From positions 1 to 64,000 of the forward strand of contig CABUIO010000005.1 in the NCBI GenBank assembly GCA_902491625.1: DNA of 64,000 nucleotides, written 5' to 3'. The DNA comes from an uncultured Porphyromonadaceae bacterium (GTDB lineage Bacteria; Bacteroidota; Bacteroidia; Bacteroidales; Muribaculaceae). Positions 43,273 to 52,300 of this stretch are shown piece by piece (position 1 is the stretch's first letter; each line of letters begins with the position of its first letter). A program made the translations under genes and the position numbers. The notes under the pieces were generated by a model. It searched no databases. It had not been told where the DNA came from and saw only the letters and a list, made by a program, of their open reading frames with translations.

Positions 43273-44196
43273 TTATTTTTCGATGCCTGTGAATTCGGCT
43301 ACACGGAGTTTTGCGCTCCGCGCCCTCGGATTGCGCCCGACTTCCTCCTCCGTGGGGAGAATGGCGCCGCGGCTCACGTCGCGCCAGGGCGAGAGACTGC
43401 GTCCGAAGAAATCCTTTTCTATCCTGCCGTCGACATTGCCGGAACGGATGAAATTCTTCACCATCCTGTCCTCCAGCGAGTGGTAGGTGAGGACGGCGAG
43501 GCGTCCGCCGGGACGCAAAACCTTGGCCGTCGAGTCGAGGAACTGCCGCAGCGAGGCCATCTCGTCGTTGACGACGATGCGAAGAGCCTGAAAGATCTGT
43601 GCAAGCTCCTTTTTCTGCTGACGCGGATTCAGGGTCGGCGCCACAACCTCGGCAAGGCGTCCGGTAGTGGCTATCGGCTCCTTGGCATTGGCCGCCGTGA
43701 TGGCGCGGACGATAGGCGCCGGACGGCGTATGTCACCGTAAAGACGCAGAATCTCGCCGAGGCGTTCGGGCGATGCCGTGGCTATCAGTTCGGCGGCGGT
43801 GAGCGGCGCCTTGCGGTTCATGCGCATGTCCAGCGGAGCGTCGGCGCGAAAACTGAATCCGCGCTCCGCGTCGTCGAAATGATGAAACGACACGCCGAGG
43901 TCCGCAAGAATACCGTCGACCTTGTCCACGCCGTAATAGCGCAGGAAATTAGGCAGATAGCGGAAGTTGCCGTGCACGAAAGTGAAGCGGTCGTCGTCGG
44001 TCACGGCATTGGCCGCCGCGTCCATGTCGCGGTCGAAGCTGTAGAGTCTGCCCTCGGGGCCGAGCGCGGCGAGGATGGCACGCGTGTGGCCGCCGCCGCC
44101 CATCGTGGCGTCGACATATATGCCGTCGGGACGCAGCGCGAGACCTTCGAGACATTCCGGCAGCATCGCCGGTATATGATATTCCATCTGTGGCAT
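43273..44196 (-). CDS. rsmH: 16S rRNA (cytosine-1402-N4)-methyltransferase RsmH
   Basis: Methylates C1402 of 16S rRNA; 307 residues, normal length. SAM-binding motif YVDATMGGGGHTRAILAALG and GILADLGVSFHHFDDAERGFSFR are canonical. The C-terminal part has RPGGRLAVLTYHSLEDRMVKNF. It is the first gene of the dcw cluster here. In most bacteria mraZ precedes it, but the next gene upstream is on the opposite strand, so mraZ is missing at this site. The 28-bp element at 44200-44227 ends 3 bp from the start codon, implying a very short leader. Confidence 0.96.
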   Translation of the reverse strand: MPQMEYHIPAMLPECLEGLALRPDGIYVDATMGGGGHTRAILAALGPEGRLYSFDRDMDAAANAVTDDDRFTFVHGNFRYLPNFLRYYGVDKVDGILADLGVSFHHFDDAERGFSFRADAPLDMRMNRKAPLTAAELIATASPERLGEILRLYGDIRRPAPIVRAITAANAKEPIATTGRLAEVVAPTLNPRQQKKELAQIFQALRIVVNDEMASLRQFLDSTAKVLRPGGRLAVLTYHSLEDRMVKNFIRSGNVDGRIEKDFFGRSLSPWRDVSRGAILPTEEEVGRNPRARSAKLRVAEFTGIEK

Positions 44197-44199
44197 TCG

Positions 44200-44227
44200 G
44201 GGGTGTAAAGTTAGCTAAAAAAATCCG
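44200..44227 (-). promoter_or_regulatory. Conserved element upstream of rsmH (dcw cluster promoter candidate)
   Basis: On the minus strand CGGATTTTTTTAGCTAACTT continues into TACACCCC. It is near-identical to 42700-42726 upstream of ftsI and contains TAACTTTA, one mismatch from the TAnnTTTG box. No TTG occurs at the standard distance upstream. Confidence 0.6.
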
Positions 44228-44309
44228 GTGCCGAGCCATCTCCGCCATTTTTTTCAACCTTAGCAGCCTGATATATGTTAAAGATAAACACCAATCCAAT
44301 TCACATGCT

Positions 44310-44639
44310 ATGAAAAAATACTATATCGTGAGCTTCGGCGACAGCAATACTTACAGCGTAGCGGCTCCCCTCGACGCCGATACACTCCGCAACACTATCA
44401 TCAGCCGTCTGGAGGAAAAATATCCGCAGGGAAACGTAAAGGCTATCGTGACAATCGATGTCCGCGAGGTTGACGAGGCGACAGCCGCCGGCTATCCGGC
44501 GCTCGACTCCGGAGCCGAGAAGGACGTCGAGGCCATACTCAACCGGGAGATGCAGGTAAATGCCGACGAGAAGGAACTCAACAACAACGCTCCATATGCC
44601 GTCACGGAAGTCGAGAATTTTCCCAAAAGCAAAGATTAG
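44310..44639 (+). CDS. Small hypothetical protein
   Basis: A 109-residue protein starting MKKYYIVSFGDSNTYSV. It is soluble and mixed alpha/beta, with no signal peptide or membrane segment, and I do not recognise a family. The frame is open further upstream, but that part overlaps the rsmH promoter element and looks non-coding. Codon use resembles the neighbours. It is divergent from rsmH, and its last 38 bp overlap the 3' end of queG on the opposite strand. No promoter box of the TAnnTTTG type was found close to it. Confidence 0.65.
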   Translation: MKKYYIVSFGDSNTYSVAAPLDADTLRNTIISRLEEKYPQGNVKAIVTIDVREVDEATAAGYPALDSGAEKDVEAILNREMQVNADEKELNNNAPYAVTEVENFPKSKD

Positions 44640-45519
44640 AAAGAAGTCTGTCCCTTCCCGGACGCATAAATGATGTTCCGGCAAACCGGCGCGCGAACTC
44701 CCCGTCGTCCATGGCACGAAGTTCGCCGTCGTCCAGAGAGAGTATTCCGTCGAGAGGGCGCATCCATGAGGATGGGGCAGCGCCTCTGTTGTGGGGACAG
44801 ACCTCCTGACACCGGTCGCATCCGAGAAGGTGCGGTCTTTCGGTGTGCACATCCGGATAGGGCGTTCCCTCGACGGTGCATGCCGACAGGCAACGCCTTA
44901 CATCGACCGTTCGGTCTGCTCCTATGGCTCCGCCGGGACATTGCCGACGGCAGGCGTCACATCCATCGCAATCCATCGGCAGAGGAGCGTCCGGCTCTGT
45001 CACGGCAGTCAGAAGTATCTCGCTCAGAAAAACCCACGACCCCACGCCTGGCACTATGAGGCATCCGTTGCGTCCGATGAATCCGACGCCCGATTTCACA
45101 GCCCAGTAGCGTTCGGCTATAGGCGCGGAGTCTATGCAAATGCGCCAGCGGCAGCCGAAGTTCGCCTCCAGATCGCGGCATATGGGTTTTATCAGCGAGC
45201 GCAGAGCCTTATGGTAGTCGCGACCGTAGGCATAGCGCGCCACGACCGGCAGACTTCCGTCGCGAAGCTGCGGCGGAAGATAGCACCATGCGGCGGAAAC
45301 GACCGTGCGCGCGCCCTCAAGCAGCAGACGCGGATCGCGCCGAAGATCGGGGTAGCTGCGCATGTAGCCGAGCTCCCCCTCACGCCCCTGCGCGAGCCAG
45401 CTCCGGAAGCGGGTCGAGGCTTCGCCGTCGACCTCCCCGGCCGTTGCGAAACCTACAGCCGAAGCTCCGGCCCCCTTCAGTCGCGCCGTGAGATATTCCT
45501 TAAGAGACACATCCGTCAT
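44602..45519 (-). CDS. queG: Epoxyqueuosine reductase QueG
   Basis: The cobalamin- and iron-sulfur-dependent reductase that completes queuosine in tRNA; 305 residues from the ATG at 45519 (MTDVSLKEYL). The frame is open 32 codons further upstream, but that part has no family similarity. Iron-sulfur motifs are CDGCDACRRQCPGGAI and GCDRCQEVCPHN. The N-terminal cobalamin-binding domain includes VVSAAWCYLPP, VARYAYGRDYHKAL and GFIGRNGCLIVPGVGSWVFL. Its 3' end overlaps the small hypothetical gene by 38 bp in a convergent arrangement. It is slightly shorter than E. coli QueG (379). Confidence 0.94.
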   Translation of the reverse strand: MTDVSLKEYLTARLKGAGASAVGFATAGEVDGEASTRFRSWLAQGREGELGYMRSYPDLRRDPRLLLEGARTVVSAAWCYLPPQLRDGSLPVVARYAYGRDYHKALRSLIKPICRDLEANFGCRWRICIDSAPIAERYWAVKSGVGFIGRNGCLIVPGVGSWVFLSEILLTAVTEPDAPLPMDCDGCDACRRQCPGGAIGADRTVDVRRCLSACTVEGTPYPDVHTERPHLLGCDRCQEVCPHNRGAAPSSWMRPLDGILSLDDGELRAMDDGEFARRFAGTSFMRPGRDRLLSNLCFWENSRLP

Positions 45520-45677
45520 GCCTTGAAAACGTATCCGGGGAGATAAAATTGCGAATATCGGACACATACCATTTAAATACATCCCATCAAAAACGGCACG
45601 CACGTTGCCCGGCAAAACATATCGCCACGCTTCACCCTACCGCAGTCCTAAATTTCTTAAAAAAGTTGGCTATTTTT

Positions 45678-45707
45678 TTGGAGAAGCCGAAGATTTGTCT
45701 AATTTTG
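45678..45707 (+). promoter_or_regulatory. Promoter of the tandem giant secreted protein genes
   Basis: TTG (45678-45680), a 19-bp gap, then TAATTTTG (45700-45707), a perfect -7 box. The predicted start near 45712 gives an AT-rich leader of about 147 nt before the ATG at 45859. Apart from this, the 338-bp gap between queG and the secreted gene holds nothing I could identify. Confidence 0.7.
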
Positions 45708-45858
45708 CACAAACAACTCTTGTTGCGCCGACGTATAAATTATATCGACAATTCAAATTTACTCATTTTGTGCTCGCACAAACTAAGTAAATACGCTATC
45801 AGCGAATTATAAAATATCATAATTATTCAGCAATACAGATAATTTAATATTAACATTT

Positions 45859-48800
45859 ATGCAAAAGCAACTACTTTCTCTGGCACTGTTGACAGCGTCA
45901 GGTTTTGGTGTCGCACAGGCAGGAGTGATCCTCAACGAGGATTTCTCTGATTCGAGGGTGGCTTATGCCACATACGAGAATCTCAGCCAGGAAGGCTGGG
46001 AGGCCTACAGCACCAATCCCAACGCGGTCAAGCCTCAGCTCTGGTGTCTATACGGCGCCGGTTCAAGCTCTGACGTGAACGTAAAGGCATGCAGCGACGG
46101 CGATCCGATCCTTTCCTCCGGCGGCGTCGTTCCACGTGACGAAGTGCTCTACACTCCTACACTCAACCTTGACGACACCTATCGTCTGTCGTTCGTCTGG
46201 TCTTCGTCACCGGCCGGACGCGATTCCAAGGACTACAAGTTTCAGGTAAAGGTTGTCGAAGAGGGCAAGAGCTTCAGCGACGGCGACCTGATCTTCGACT
46301 TCCAGGATCCCGACCTCATGCGTGAAAGCGGACTGACTCCCGACTCCTACGGCTACTGGTGGATGGGCTGGGCCGACACACAGGCAACAATCAGTCTGGC
46401 AAAATGGAAAGGAAAGAAAGTGCGTATCGCCTTTATCCATCATCTCTCGGCAAGCTGCTCCTATCCCGTCTATGTCGACAATGTCAAGGTAGAGAGCTTC
46501 GTGGCCGCCACGCAGCCCGAGGCTTCGCTGAGCACTGACAAGTGGAATTTCGGCAATGTCTATGTCGGCTCCCAGATGCGCAGCGACGTCATCACTCTCA
46601 CCAACACAGGCACCGACGGCCTGAAAATCACCGGTGTCGAGGGTCCCGAGGGCTTCGCTGTGGCTTTCAGCAAGAAGCTTGAGGACATCGACCTGAAGCT
46701 CAACGAGACCGTACAGCTCCAGATCGTCTACACGCCGACCGTGGCTTCCGCCTCCAGCGGACGCATCCTCATCAAGGGCAACTTCGACGACGCCGTCATC
46801 AACGTGACCTCCAACAAGCTCGTTCTCCCCGACGACGCGATCTTCGAGGGCTTCGAGGGCGACGTGTTCCCGCCCGCAGGATGGCAGGCCTCAAAATGGA
46901 AACAGAGCTCCGCTTCAATCGAAGGCAGCAAGAGCGCCACTCCCAGCGCTTACTACGAAGAGAAAAACTCCCTCATCACTCCGCGTATCGACGCCACCAA
47001 GAACCCCGCACGCATAGAGTTCAGCTATGCCGACATCTACAACGGCGAGGACGAGAACGGCGCCGACACATCAGTGCGTCTCTCATTCTCCAAAGACGGC
47101 GGCGCGACATGGACCGTGATCGACACCTTCGACTACAACGATCCCTACGACGCCATCCAGCAGAAGAGCTACACCCAGACCGCCAACAGCGACAACTGCT
47201 ATTGGAAATGGGACTGGAGCCTCGACTATTATGACTCCGAATACGGCGCTAACGCCTCCGTATTCTATCTCGACGCCGTTGTGCTCTACGGACTTTACGG
47301 TGCCGGCGACCTTCCGAAGGCTGCCGTCAATCCCGTGCCTGCCGACGGAACGACCGAAGTCTTCAACCGCGGCCTCAAGCTTGAATGGGATCCCGTGCAG
47401 TTCGCGAAGGGATATAAGCTTTATGTAGGAACCGACGCACAGGCCACTTCGCTGATCAACGGCGTGGAGCTTGACGCAACCGCCACATCCTACGACCTTC
47501 CCAAGCTCGACTACGCCACAACCTACAACTGGAAAGTCGTGCCCTTCAACGCCACCGGCTCCGCCGAGGCTCCCGCAATGTGGAAATTCACCACCATCGC
47601 CGACCCGACCGTCACCGAGCTTCCCTACACCGAGGGATTCGACGGCCAGTTCCCTCCCAAAGGCTGGAACATGACCGGCGAGGGCTACACCATCTGGGAC
47701 AAGAACGAGATCAACCCATACGACGGCACTGCCTCCGCCTTCGCAAAGGCCGGATACAACGGCAAGGAATGTGTGCTCGAGACTCCCGACTTCAAGGTGA
47801 CCGCCCCGGCCATCGCATCCTTCTTCTGGGGTGACGGCGTGCCCGTCAGCCTGCTTAAGGACGAGAGCGGCCTGAAGACCAACACCACCAAAGGTTCCGA
47901 CGGAATTTCCACCGTCAGCTTCCAGATCTACAGCGACGGCGAATGGAAACAGATCTCCCTCCTTTCCGACAAGACCAATCCCTACTGGATCCGCGAGCGC
48001 ATCGACCTCACTCCCTACGTAGGCAAGACCATAGCGTTCCGCTGGGTCTACACCGTGCTCAACTACAATCAGGCGCGCGGCGCTGCCGTCGACAAATTCT
48101 CCGTCGAGGCCTCTCAGAGCGAAAACATCTCGTTCAACGCCACGGAATGGAATCCCGGCAAGCTCAACTGGGAAGAGAAGGTCAGCTCGGGCAATATCTT
48201 CACCCTCTTCAACGACGGCTCCGCAGAAGTCGAGATCGCAGACGTGAAATTCAACACCCCGAACTTCACCACCAGCCTCAAGGCCGGCGACAAGATTGAA
48301 TCGGGCAAAGGCCTTGTCTTCAGCATCGACGCCGATGCCGACCACAGCGCTGCCGACGTGACCGACGCGCTTACTGTGACGACCAAGGGCGGAAGCTCTG
48401 CATCACTCCCCGTGGGTCTCACCGCACTTCCGCAGGATGTACGCTTCTTCGGCTTCGAGCAGGATGAATACGGCACACTCGCGCCCAAGGGACTCATCCT
48501 CGTGGACAACGACCGCATGGCCACAATCGGCCTCACCGCCGTGGACTATGCCCACAAGTACGAGCCTATGGCCTTCGTGGTGATGAACTACAAGAAAGCC
48601 GACTGGCCGAATCCCTACGCCCACACAGGCGACCAGCAGCTCACATCCTTCGCACCCCAGAACGATATCGACGCCGACGACTGGATCATCTCACCGCTTA
48701 TGACGGCCACATCCTCATCGTCGCTTCAGTTCTTCGCACGCAACTACGAGAACAAGGACAATGTCGGCGGCGGCGAGGTGTTCGGACAGGCTCGTCCTTC

Positions 48801-49269
48801 CGTACTCGTCAGCGAAGACGAGAATCCCCGCGATCTCACCAAGTATGAACTTGTTGCCTCCTACACGCTTCCCTATCAGGAGAATGACTTCGACTACACC
48901 GAGATCAACACTCCCATCCCTGCCAAATACGACGGCAAGAAGATCTATGTGGCCATCCGCCATCAGGTGACCGACGGTCTGGCATACTTCTACGATGACC
49001 TCCAGTACAACCACTTCGCCGACTTTGAGCTTGGCGTGGGCGGCATCGCTTCCGACAACAGCGCCATCAAGGCCACTGTAGGAGCCGACGGCATCCTCCG
49101 CGTCAGCGGCGTGGACAACGCCTCGCTGCGTGTCGTAAGCATGACAGGAGCCACCGTGGCAGCAGGCAACGGCACCGAACTCGATGTGCGCGACCTCTCC
49201 GCCGGAGCCTACGTGCTCACCGTGAAGACTTCCGACGCCCTGAAGAACATTAAGTTCATCAAGCGCTAA
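45859..49269 (+). CDS. Giant secreted protein with four choice-of-anchor J domains
   Basis: A 1136-residue exported protein. Signal peptide at residues 1-21 (MQKQLLSLALLTASGFGVAQA). Choice-of-anchor J/cleaved-adhesin domains begin near residues 24 (ILNEDFSDSR), 332 (FEGFEGDVFPPAGW), 595 (YTEGFDGQFPPKGW) and 875 (VRFFGFEQDEYG). The first and third are each followed by an Ig-like ASH/DUF1573-type module (WNFGNVYVGS). A fibronectin-III-like domain (LKLEWDPVQFAKGYKLYVG) lies in the middle. The last ~65 residues (LRVVSMTGATV...LSAGAYVLTV) resemble type-A sorting tails. Such domains usually bind carbohydrate or protein at the cell surface. Ligand unknown. First of three similar tandem genes. Confidence 0.82.
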   Translation: MQKQLLSLALLTASGFGVAQAGVILNEDFSDSRVAYATYENLSQEGWEAYSTNPNAVKPQLWCLYGAGSSSDVNVKACSDGDPILSSGGVVPRDEVLYTPTLNLDDTYRLSFVWSSSPAGRDSKDYKFQVKVVEEGKSFSDGDLIFDFQDPDLMRESGLTPDSYGYWWMGWADTQATISLAKWKGKKVRIAFIHHLSASCSYPVYVDNVKVESFVAATQPEASLSTDKWNFGNVYVGSQMRSDVITLTNTGTDGLKITGVEGPEGFAVAFSKKLEDIDLKLNETVQLQIVYTPTVASASSGRILIKGNFDDAVINVTSNKLVLPDDAIFEGFEGDVFPPAGWQASKWKQSSASIEGSKSATPSAYYEEKNSLITPRIDATKNPARIEFSYADIYNGEDENGADTSVRLSFSKDGGATWTVIDTFDYNDPYDAIQQKSYTQTANSDNCYWKWDWSLDYYDSEYGANASVFYLDAVVLYGLYGAGDLPKAAVNPVPADGTTEVFNRGLKLEWDPVQFAKGYKLYVGTDAQATSLINGVELDATATSYDLPKLDYATTYNWKVVPFNATGSAEAPAMWKFTTIADPTVTELPYTEGFDGQFPPKGWNMTGEGYTIWDKNEINPYDGTASAFAKAGYNGKECVLETPDFKVTAPAIASFFWGDGVPVSLLKDESGLKTNTTKGSDGISTVSFQIYSDGEWKQISLLSDKTNPYWIRERIDLTPYVGKTIAFRWVYTVLNYNQARGAAVDKFSVEASQSENISFNATEWNPGKLNWEEKVSSGNIFTLFNDGSAEVEIADVKFNTPNFTTSLKAGDKIESGKGLVFSIDADADHSAADVTDALTVTTKGGSSASLPVGLTALPQDVRFFGFEQDEYGTLAPKGLILVDNDRMATIGLTAVDYAHKYEPMAFVVMNYKKADWPNPYAHTGDQQLTSFAPQNDIDADDWIISPLMTATSSSSLQFFARNYENKDNVGGGEVFGQARPSVLVSEDENPRDLTKYELVASYTLPYQENDFDYTEINTPIPAKYDGKKIYVAIRHQVTDGLAYFYDDLQYNHFADFELGVGGIASDNSAIKATVGADGILRVSGVDNASLRVVSMTGATVAAGNGTELDVRDLSAGAYVLTVKTSDALKNIKFIKR

Positions 49270-49381
49270 GACTCCGAAAAGGACTTTAGAGTCAGCATGA
49301 TTCATCCTCCGGCGGCCTGACCGCCGCCGGGGGAACCAACCAAAACAATCAACATTATTCATTAACCAAAACCCCAAGATC

Positions 49382-52300
49382 ATGAAGAGACTTTATCTTC
49401 TATTGACAGCCATTACCCTCCTCTTTGCAGGACAGGCCATGGCCGCTCCGGGTCTTAAGGTGTCAGGCAAAGGCGTAGCTCCCACCAATTCCAAAATCTA
49501 CGCCAATGCCGAAGGCCGAATCACCACTCTGGGGCAGAGCATCACAGTGGAAAATTCGGGCGATGTCACCCTGAATCCGGGCGATGAAGGCTACTCGCTC
49601 GTGCTCCACAGCTACATGGGCGACGTCGACCTTCAGACATATCCGATCCCCGATGCTCTCGCGCCGGGCGAACAAAAGACGTATGAGATCCACTGGGATT
49701 TCGACTTCACTCCTCTCGACGCAGCCTACACAGCCAAAGGATCATACGGCACAAAAGCCGCAGTCTGGGACAATTTCCGCATCAAGGAAGGCATTTCCAA
49801 CACCAACACCTACATCGGAGGCTGGATGGACGTGTATCCCTACAAGGCATCTTTTGACCTTGTGCCTGAAAACTCCGGCACGGAGGTTGACGCAGCCATC
49901 AACTTCGGCTTCATAAGCAAGCCCACGACGCTGAAATACCGCATCCGCGCCACCGGAGCGGCAGACGTCACAGTCAGCACTATCGAGGTGCCGGTAGGCT
50001 TCACCGTCGCTCCCGCCACACCATTCACTGTGAAGGGTATGCTCAGCTCCTCTTCCGACAATTACAAGACAATCGAGATCACCGCAGATCCGACTATCGC
50101 GCAGGGTGTCCTCTCCGGCGACATCAGGATCACCGCTCAGGGCGTCGATCCCAAGACCTACAAGCTTCAGGCCGTGGCAATGGCAGAGGGCGACCTTTAC
50201 GAGAGCTTCGAGATGGCCGGTGTGCCCAAGGGCTGGATAGCCGGCAAGAACTGGGACCGCTATCAATTGAACTACAAGCTCTCCACCACGAACAACAAAT
50301 GGTGTTACAGACATAGTATGTCCAGCAGCGGCACGGAGTCTATGCTGATCACTCCGAAACTTAAGTTTGACAAGGGAGGCAAGATGCAGTTCAGCGCCAC
50401 GCGCATCAGCTCCTACAGCCACGACACACGCGTGAAAGTCTACTGGTCGCCTGACCGCTCCAACTGGACATATCTCATGACTGTGGACGCCGACGGCAAC
50501 GACGGAGCCATCAAGCTTCCTCCGCTGAACAGCTGGGGGACATTCACTATCGAGAACATTCCCGAGGGTGAGGGCTATATCGGCTTCGAAGGTCTATACA
50601 TCGACATCGACGACGTTTACGGCGGCAAGATTGTCGACGTGGACTACGACCTCTTCCTCACCGGCTTCGACGCTCCTTCCAAAGGACTCGTGAACGATCC
50701 TCTCAACGCAACACTAAGCGTCCGCAACATCGCCTCCGCGCAGGTGGCTCCCGAGAACTATACCGTGGTACTCTATGCCGACGGCAAGAAGGTGGCTCAG
50801 GGCACACCCGTAGCCATCGCAGGCGGCGCCACGGTCAGCATCCCTATGAGCTATACTCCGCATCAGGCAGGCGCCACGAAGCTCAAGGCCGAGGTAAAGG
50901 CCGGCAACATCATCCTCTCGGCCTCAGCCGAGGTCACAGTGGAGGCGGAAAGCTCCTCTACCGCGCTCACGATTGGCGACGTCAGCGACAACAGTACGTC
51001 CTACGATATACCCCTTAAACTCAACTACAACAATTCTCGCTCACAGACTGTCTACACCGCCGCCTTCCTCGGCAAATACGGCCTGAAGTCGGGAGACCGC
51101 ATCATCGGTGTGATATATGACGCCTACGACACCAACTCGACCAAGGTGGTAAAGGGTGATCTCGCGTTCTACATGAAGTCGACCGCTGCTGATGCTCCCA
51201 CCGCTTCCGCACCCGAGACTGTCACCGAAGCCGACCTCAAATACTCATCGAAGCAGGAACAGTATAAATACACCAACAGCGGCAACAACAACTTCCATGA
51301 GTTCTTCAACTTCACCTTCGCCGAGCCTTTCGTCTATGACGGAGGCAACCTTCTTGTGGATTTGAGCAGCGAGAATCAGACCAACTACTCCAATGCCTAC
51401 TTCCGCACAGACAAGTCGGAGAGTAATCAGGCAATATACAAATATAACGACAACCACGGCTCCTATCTCACAAAAGCATACAGCACCCTCACCAGCGGCG
51501 TTCCCGTGATGAAGCTTCTCATCGCCAAGGATCCGGCCCGCGCCATAGGCAAGGTGACTGACAAGGACGGCAACGGCGTGGCTGACGTGCTCGTAAGCTA
51601 CACCGCCGGCGAAGTGCTCTACACAGGCACTACCAATGCCGACGGCGAATACGACATCACCATCTTCCGTCCCGAGCACGAGTACACCGTGACGGCTGAC
51701 AACGAGTTCTATCCCGTGACCACAGCCGACGGCACCGTTAAGTTCGAGAACGGCGCACTCATCGCTCAGAAGAACATCCAGCTCGGCGAATTTGCCGCCG
51801 AACGTGCCTTCAACGTGACCTTCCACGTGACCAACGACGCCTCTCAGAGCATGGAGGGCATCCCCTTCACATTGCGCAGCAACAACTTCTCGCTCGCATA
51901 CACCGAGGCCGAGACCACTCTCGACGCCGACGGCAACGCCACTCTGAAGTGCTTCGGCGGAAGCCACACTGCCACATTCTCCGCCCCGGGCATGAAGAAG
52001 CTCACCGTGACCTTCGGCATCAACAAGGACGGTGTCAGGGAGTTCAACCTCTCCGAGGATGTGAAGGCTCCCTACGGCGTTGAGGCCGAACTCATCCACG
52101 ACGTCTTCACAGGCACCAACGACGTGGCTCTCAGCTGGGACAACGAAGTGGCCGCCTTCACCGAAGACTTCGAGAGCTACAAGCCCTTCGCGATCGACTT
52201 CCAGCCCTGGACAGGCATCGACGGCGACAAGGCGGCTCCCGCGCAGCTCAACGGAAAATATGACCATTCAGGCGAACTCAACTACGGCCAGATCATCAAT

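Noticed and set aside
44190..44309. N-terminal extension of the small hypothetical gene
   Set aside because: It overlaps the rsmH promoter element. The same peptide GVKLAKK appears out of frame near 42700 because the DNA element is repeated.
46131..46146. A second CACGTG-centred sequence as another parS site
   Set aside because: It matches only one half of the consensus (GTTCCACGTGACGAAG) and lies inside a coding region.
47083..48345. Minus-strand frame of 420 codons opposite the first tandem secreted gene, and a similar one at 52685-53983
   Set aside because: Both are Gly/Val/Asp-rich antisense shadows of genes with clear signal peptides and J domains.
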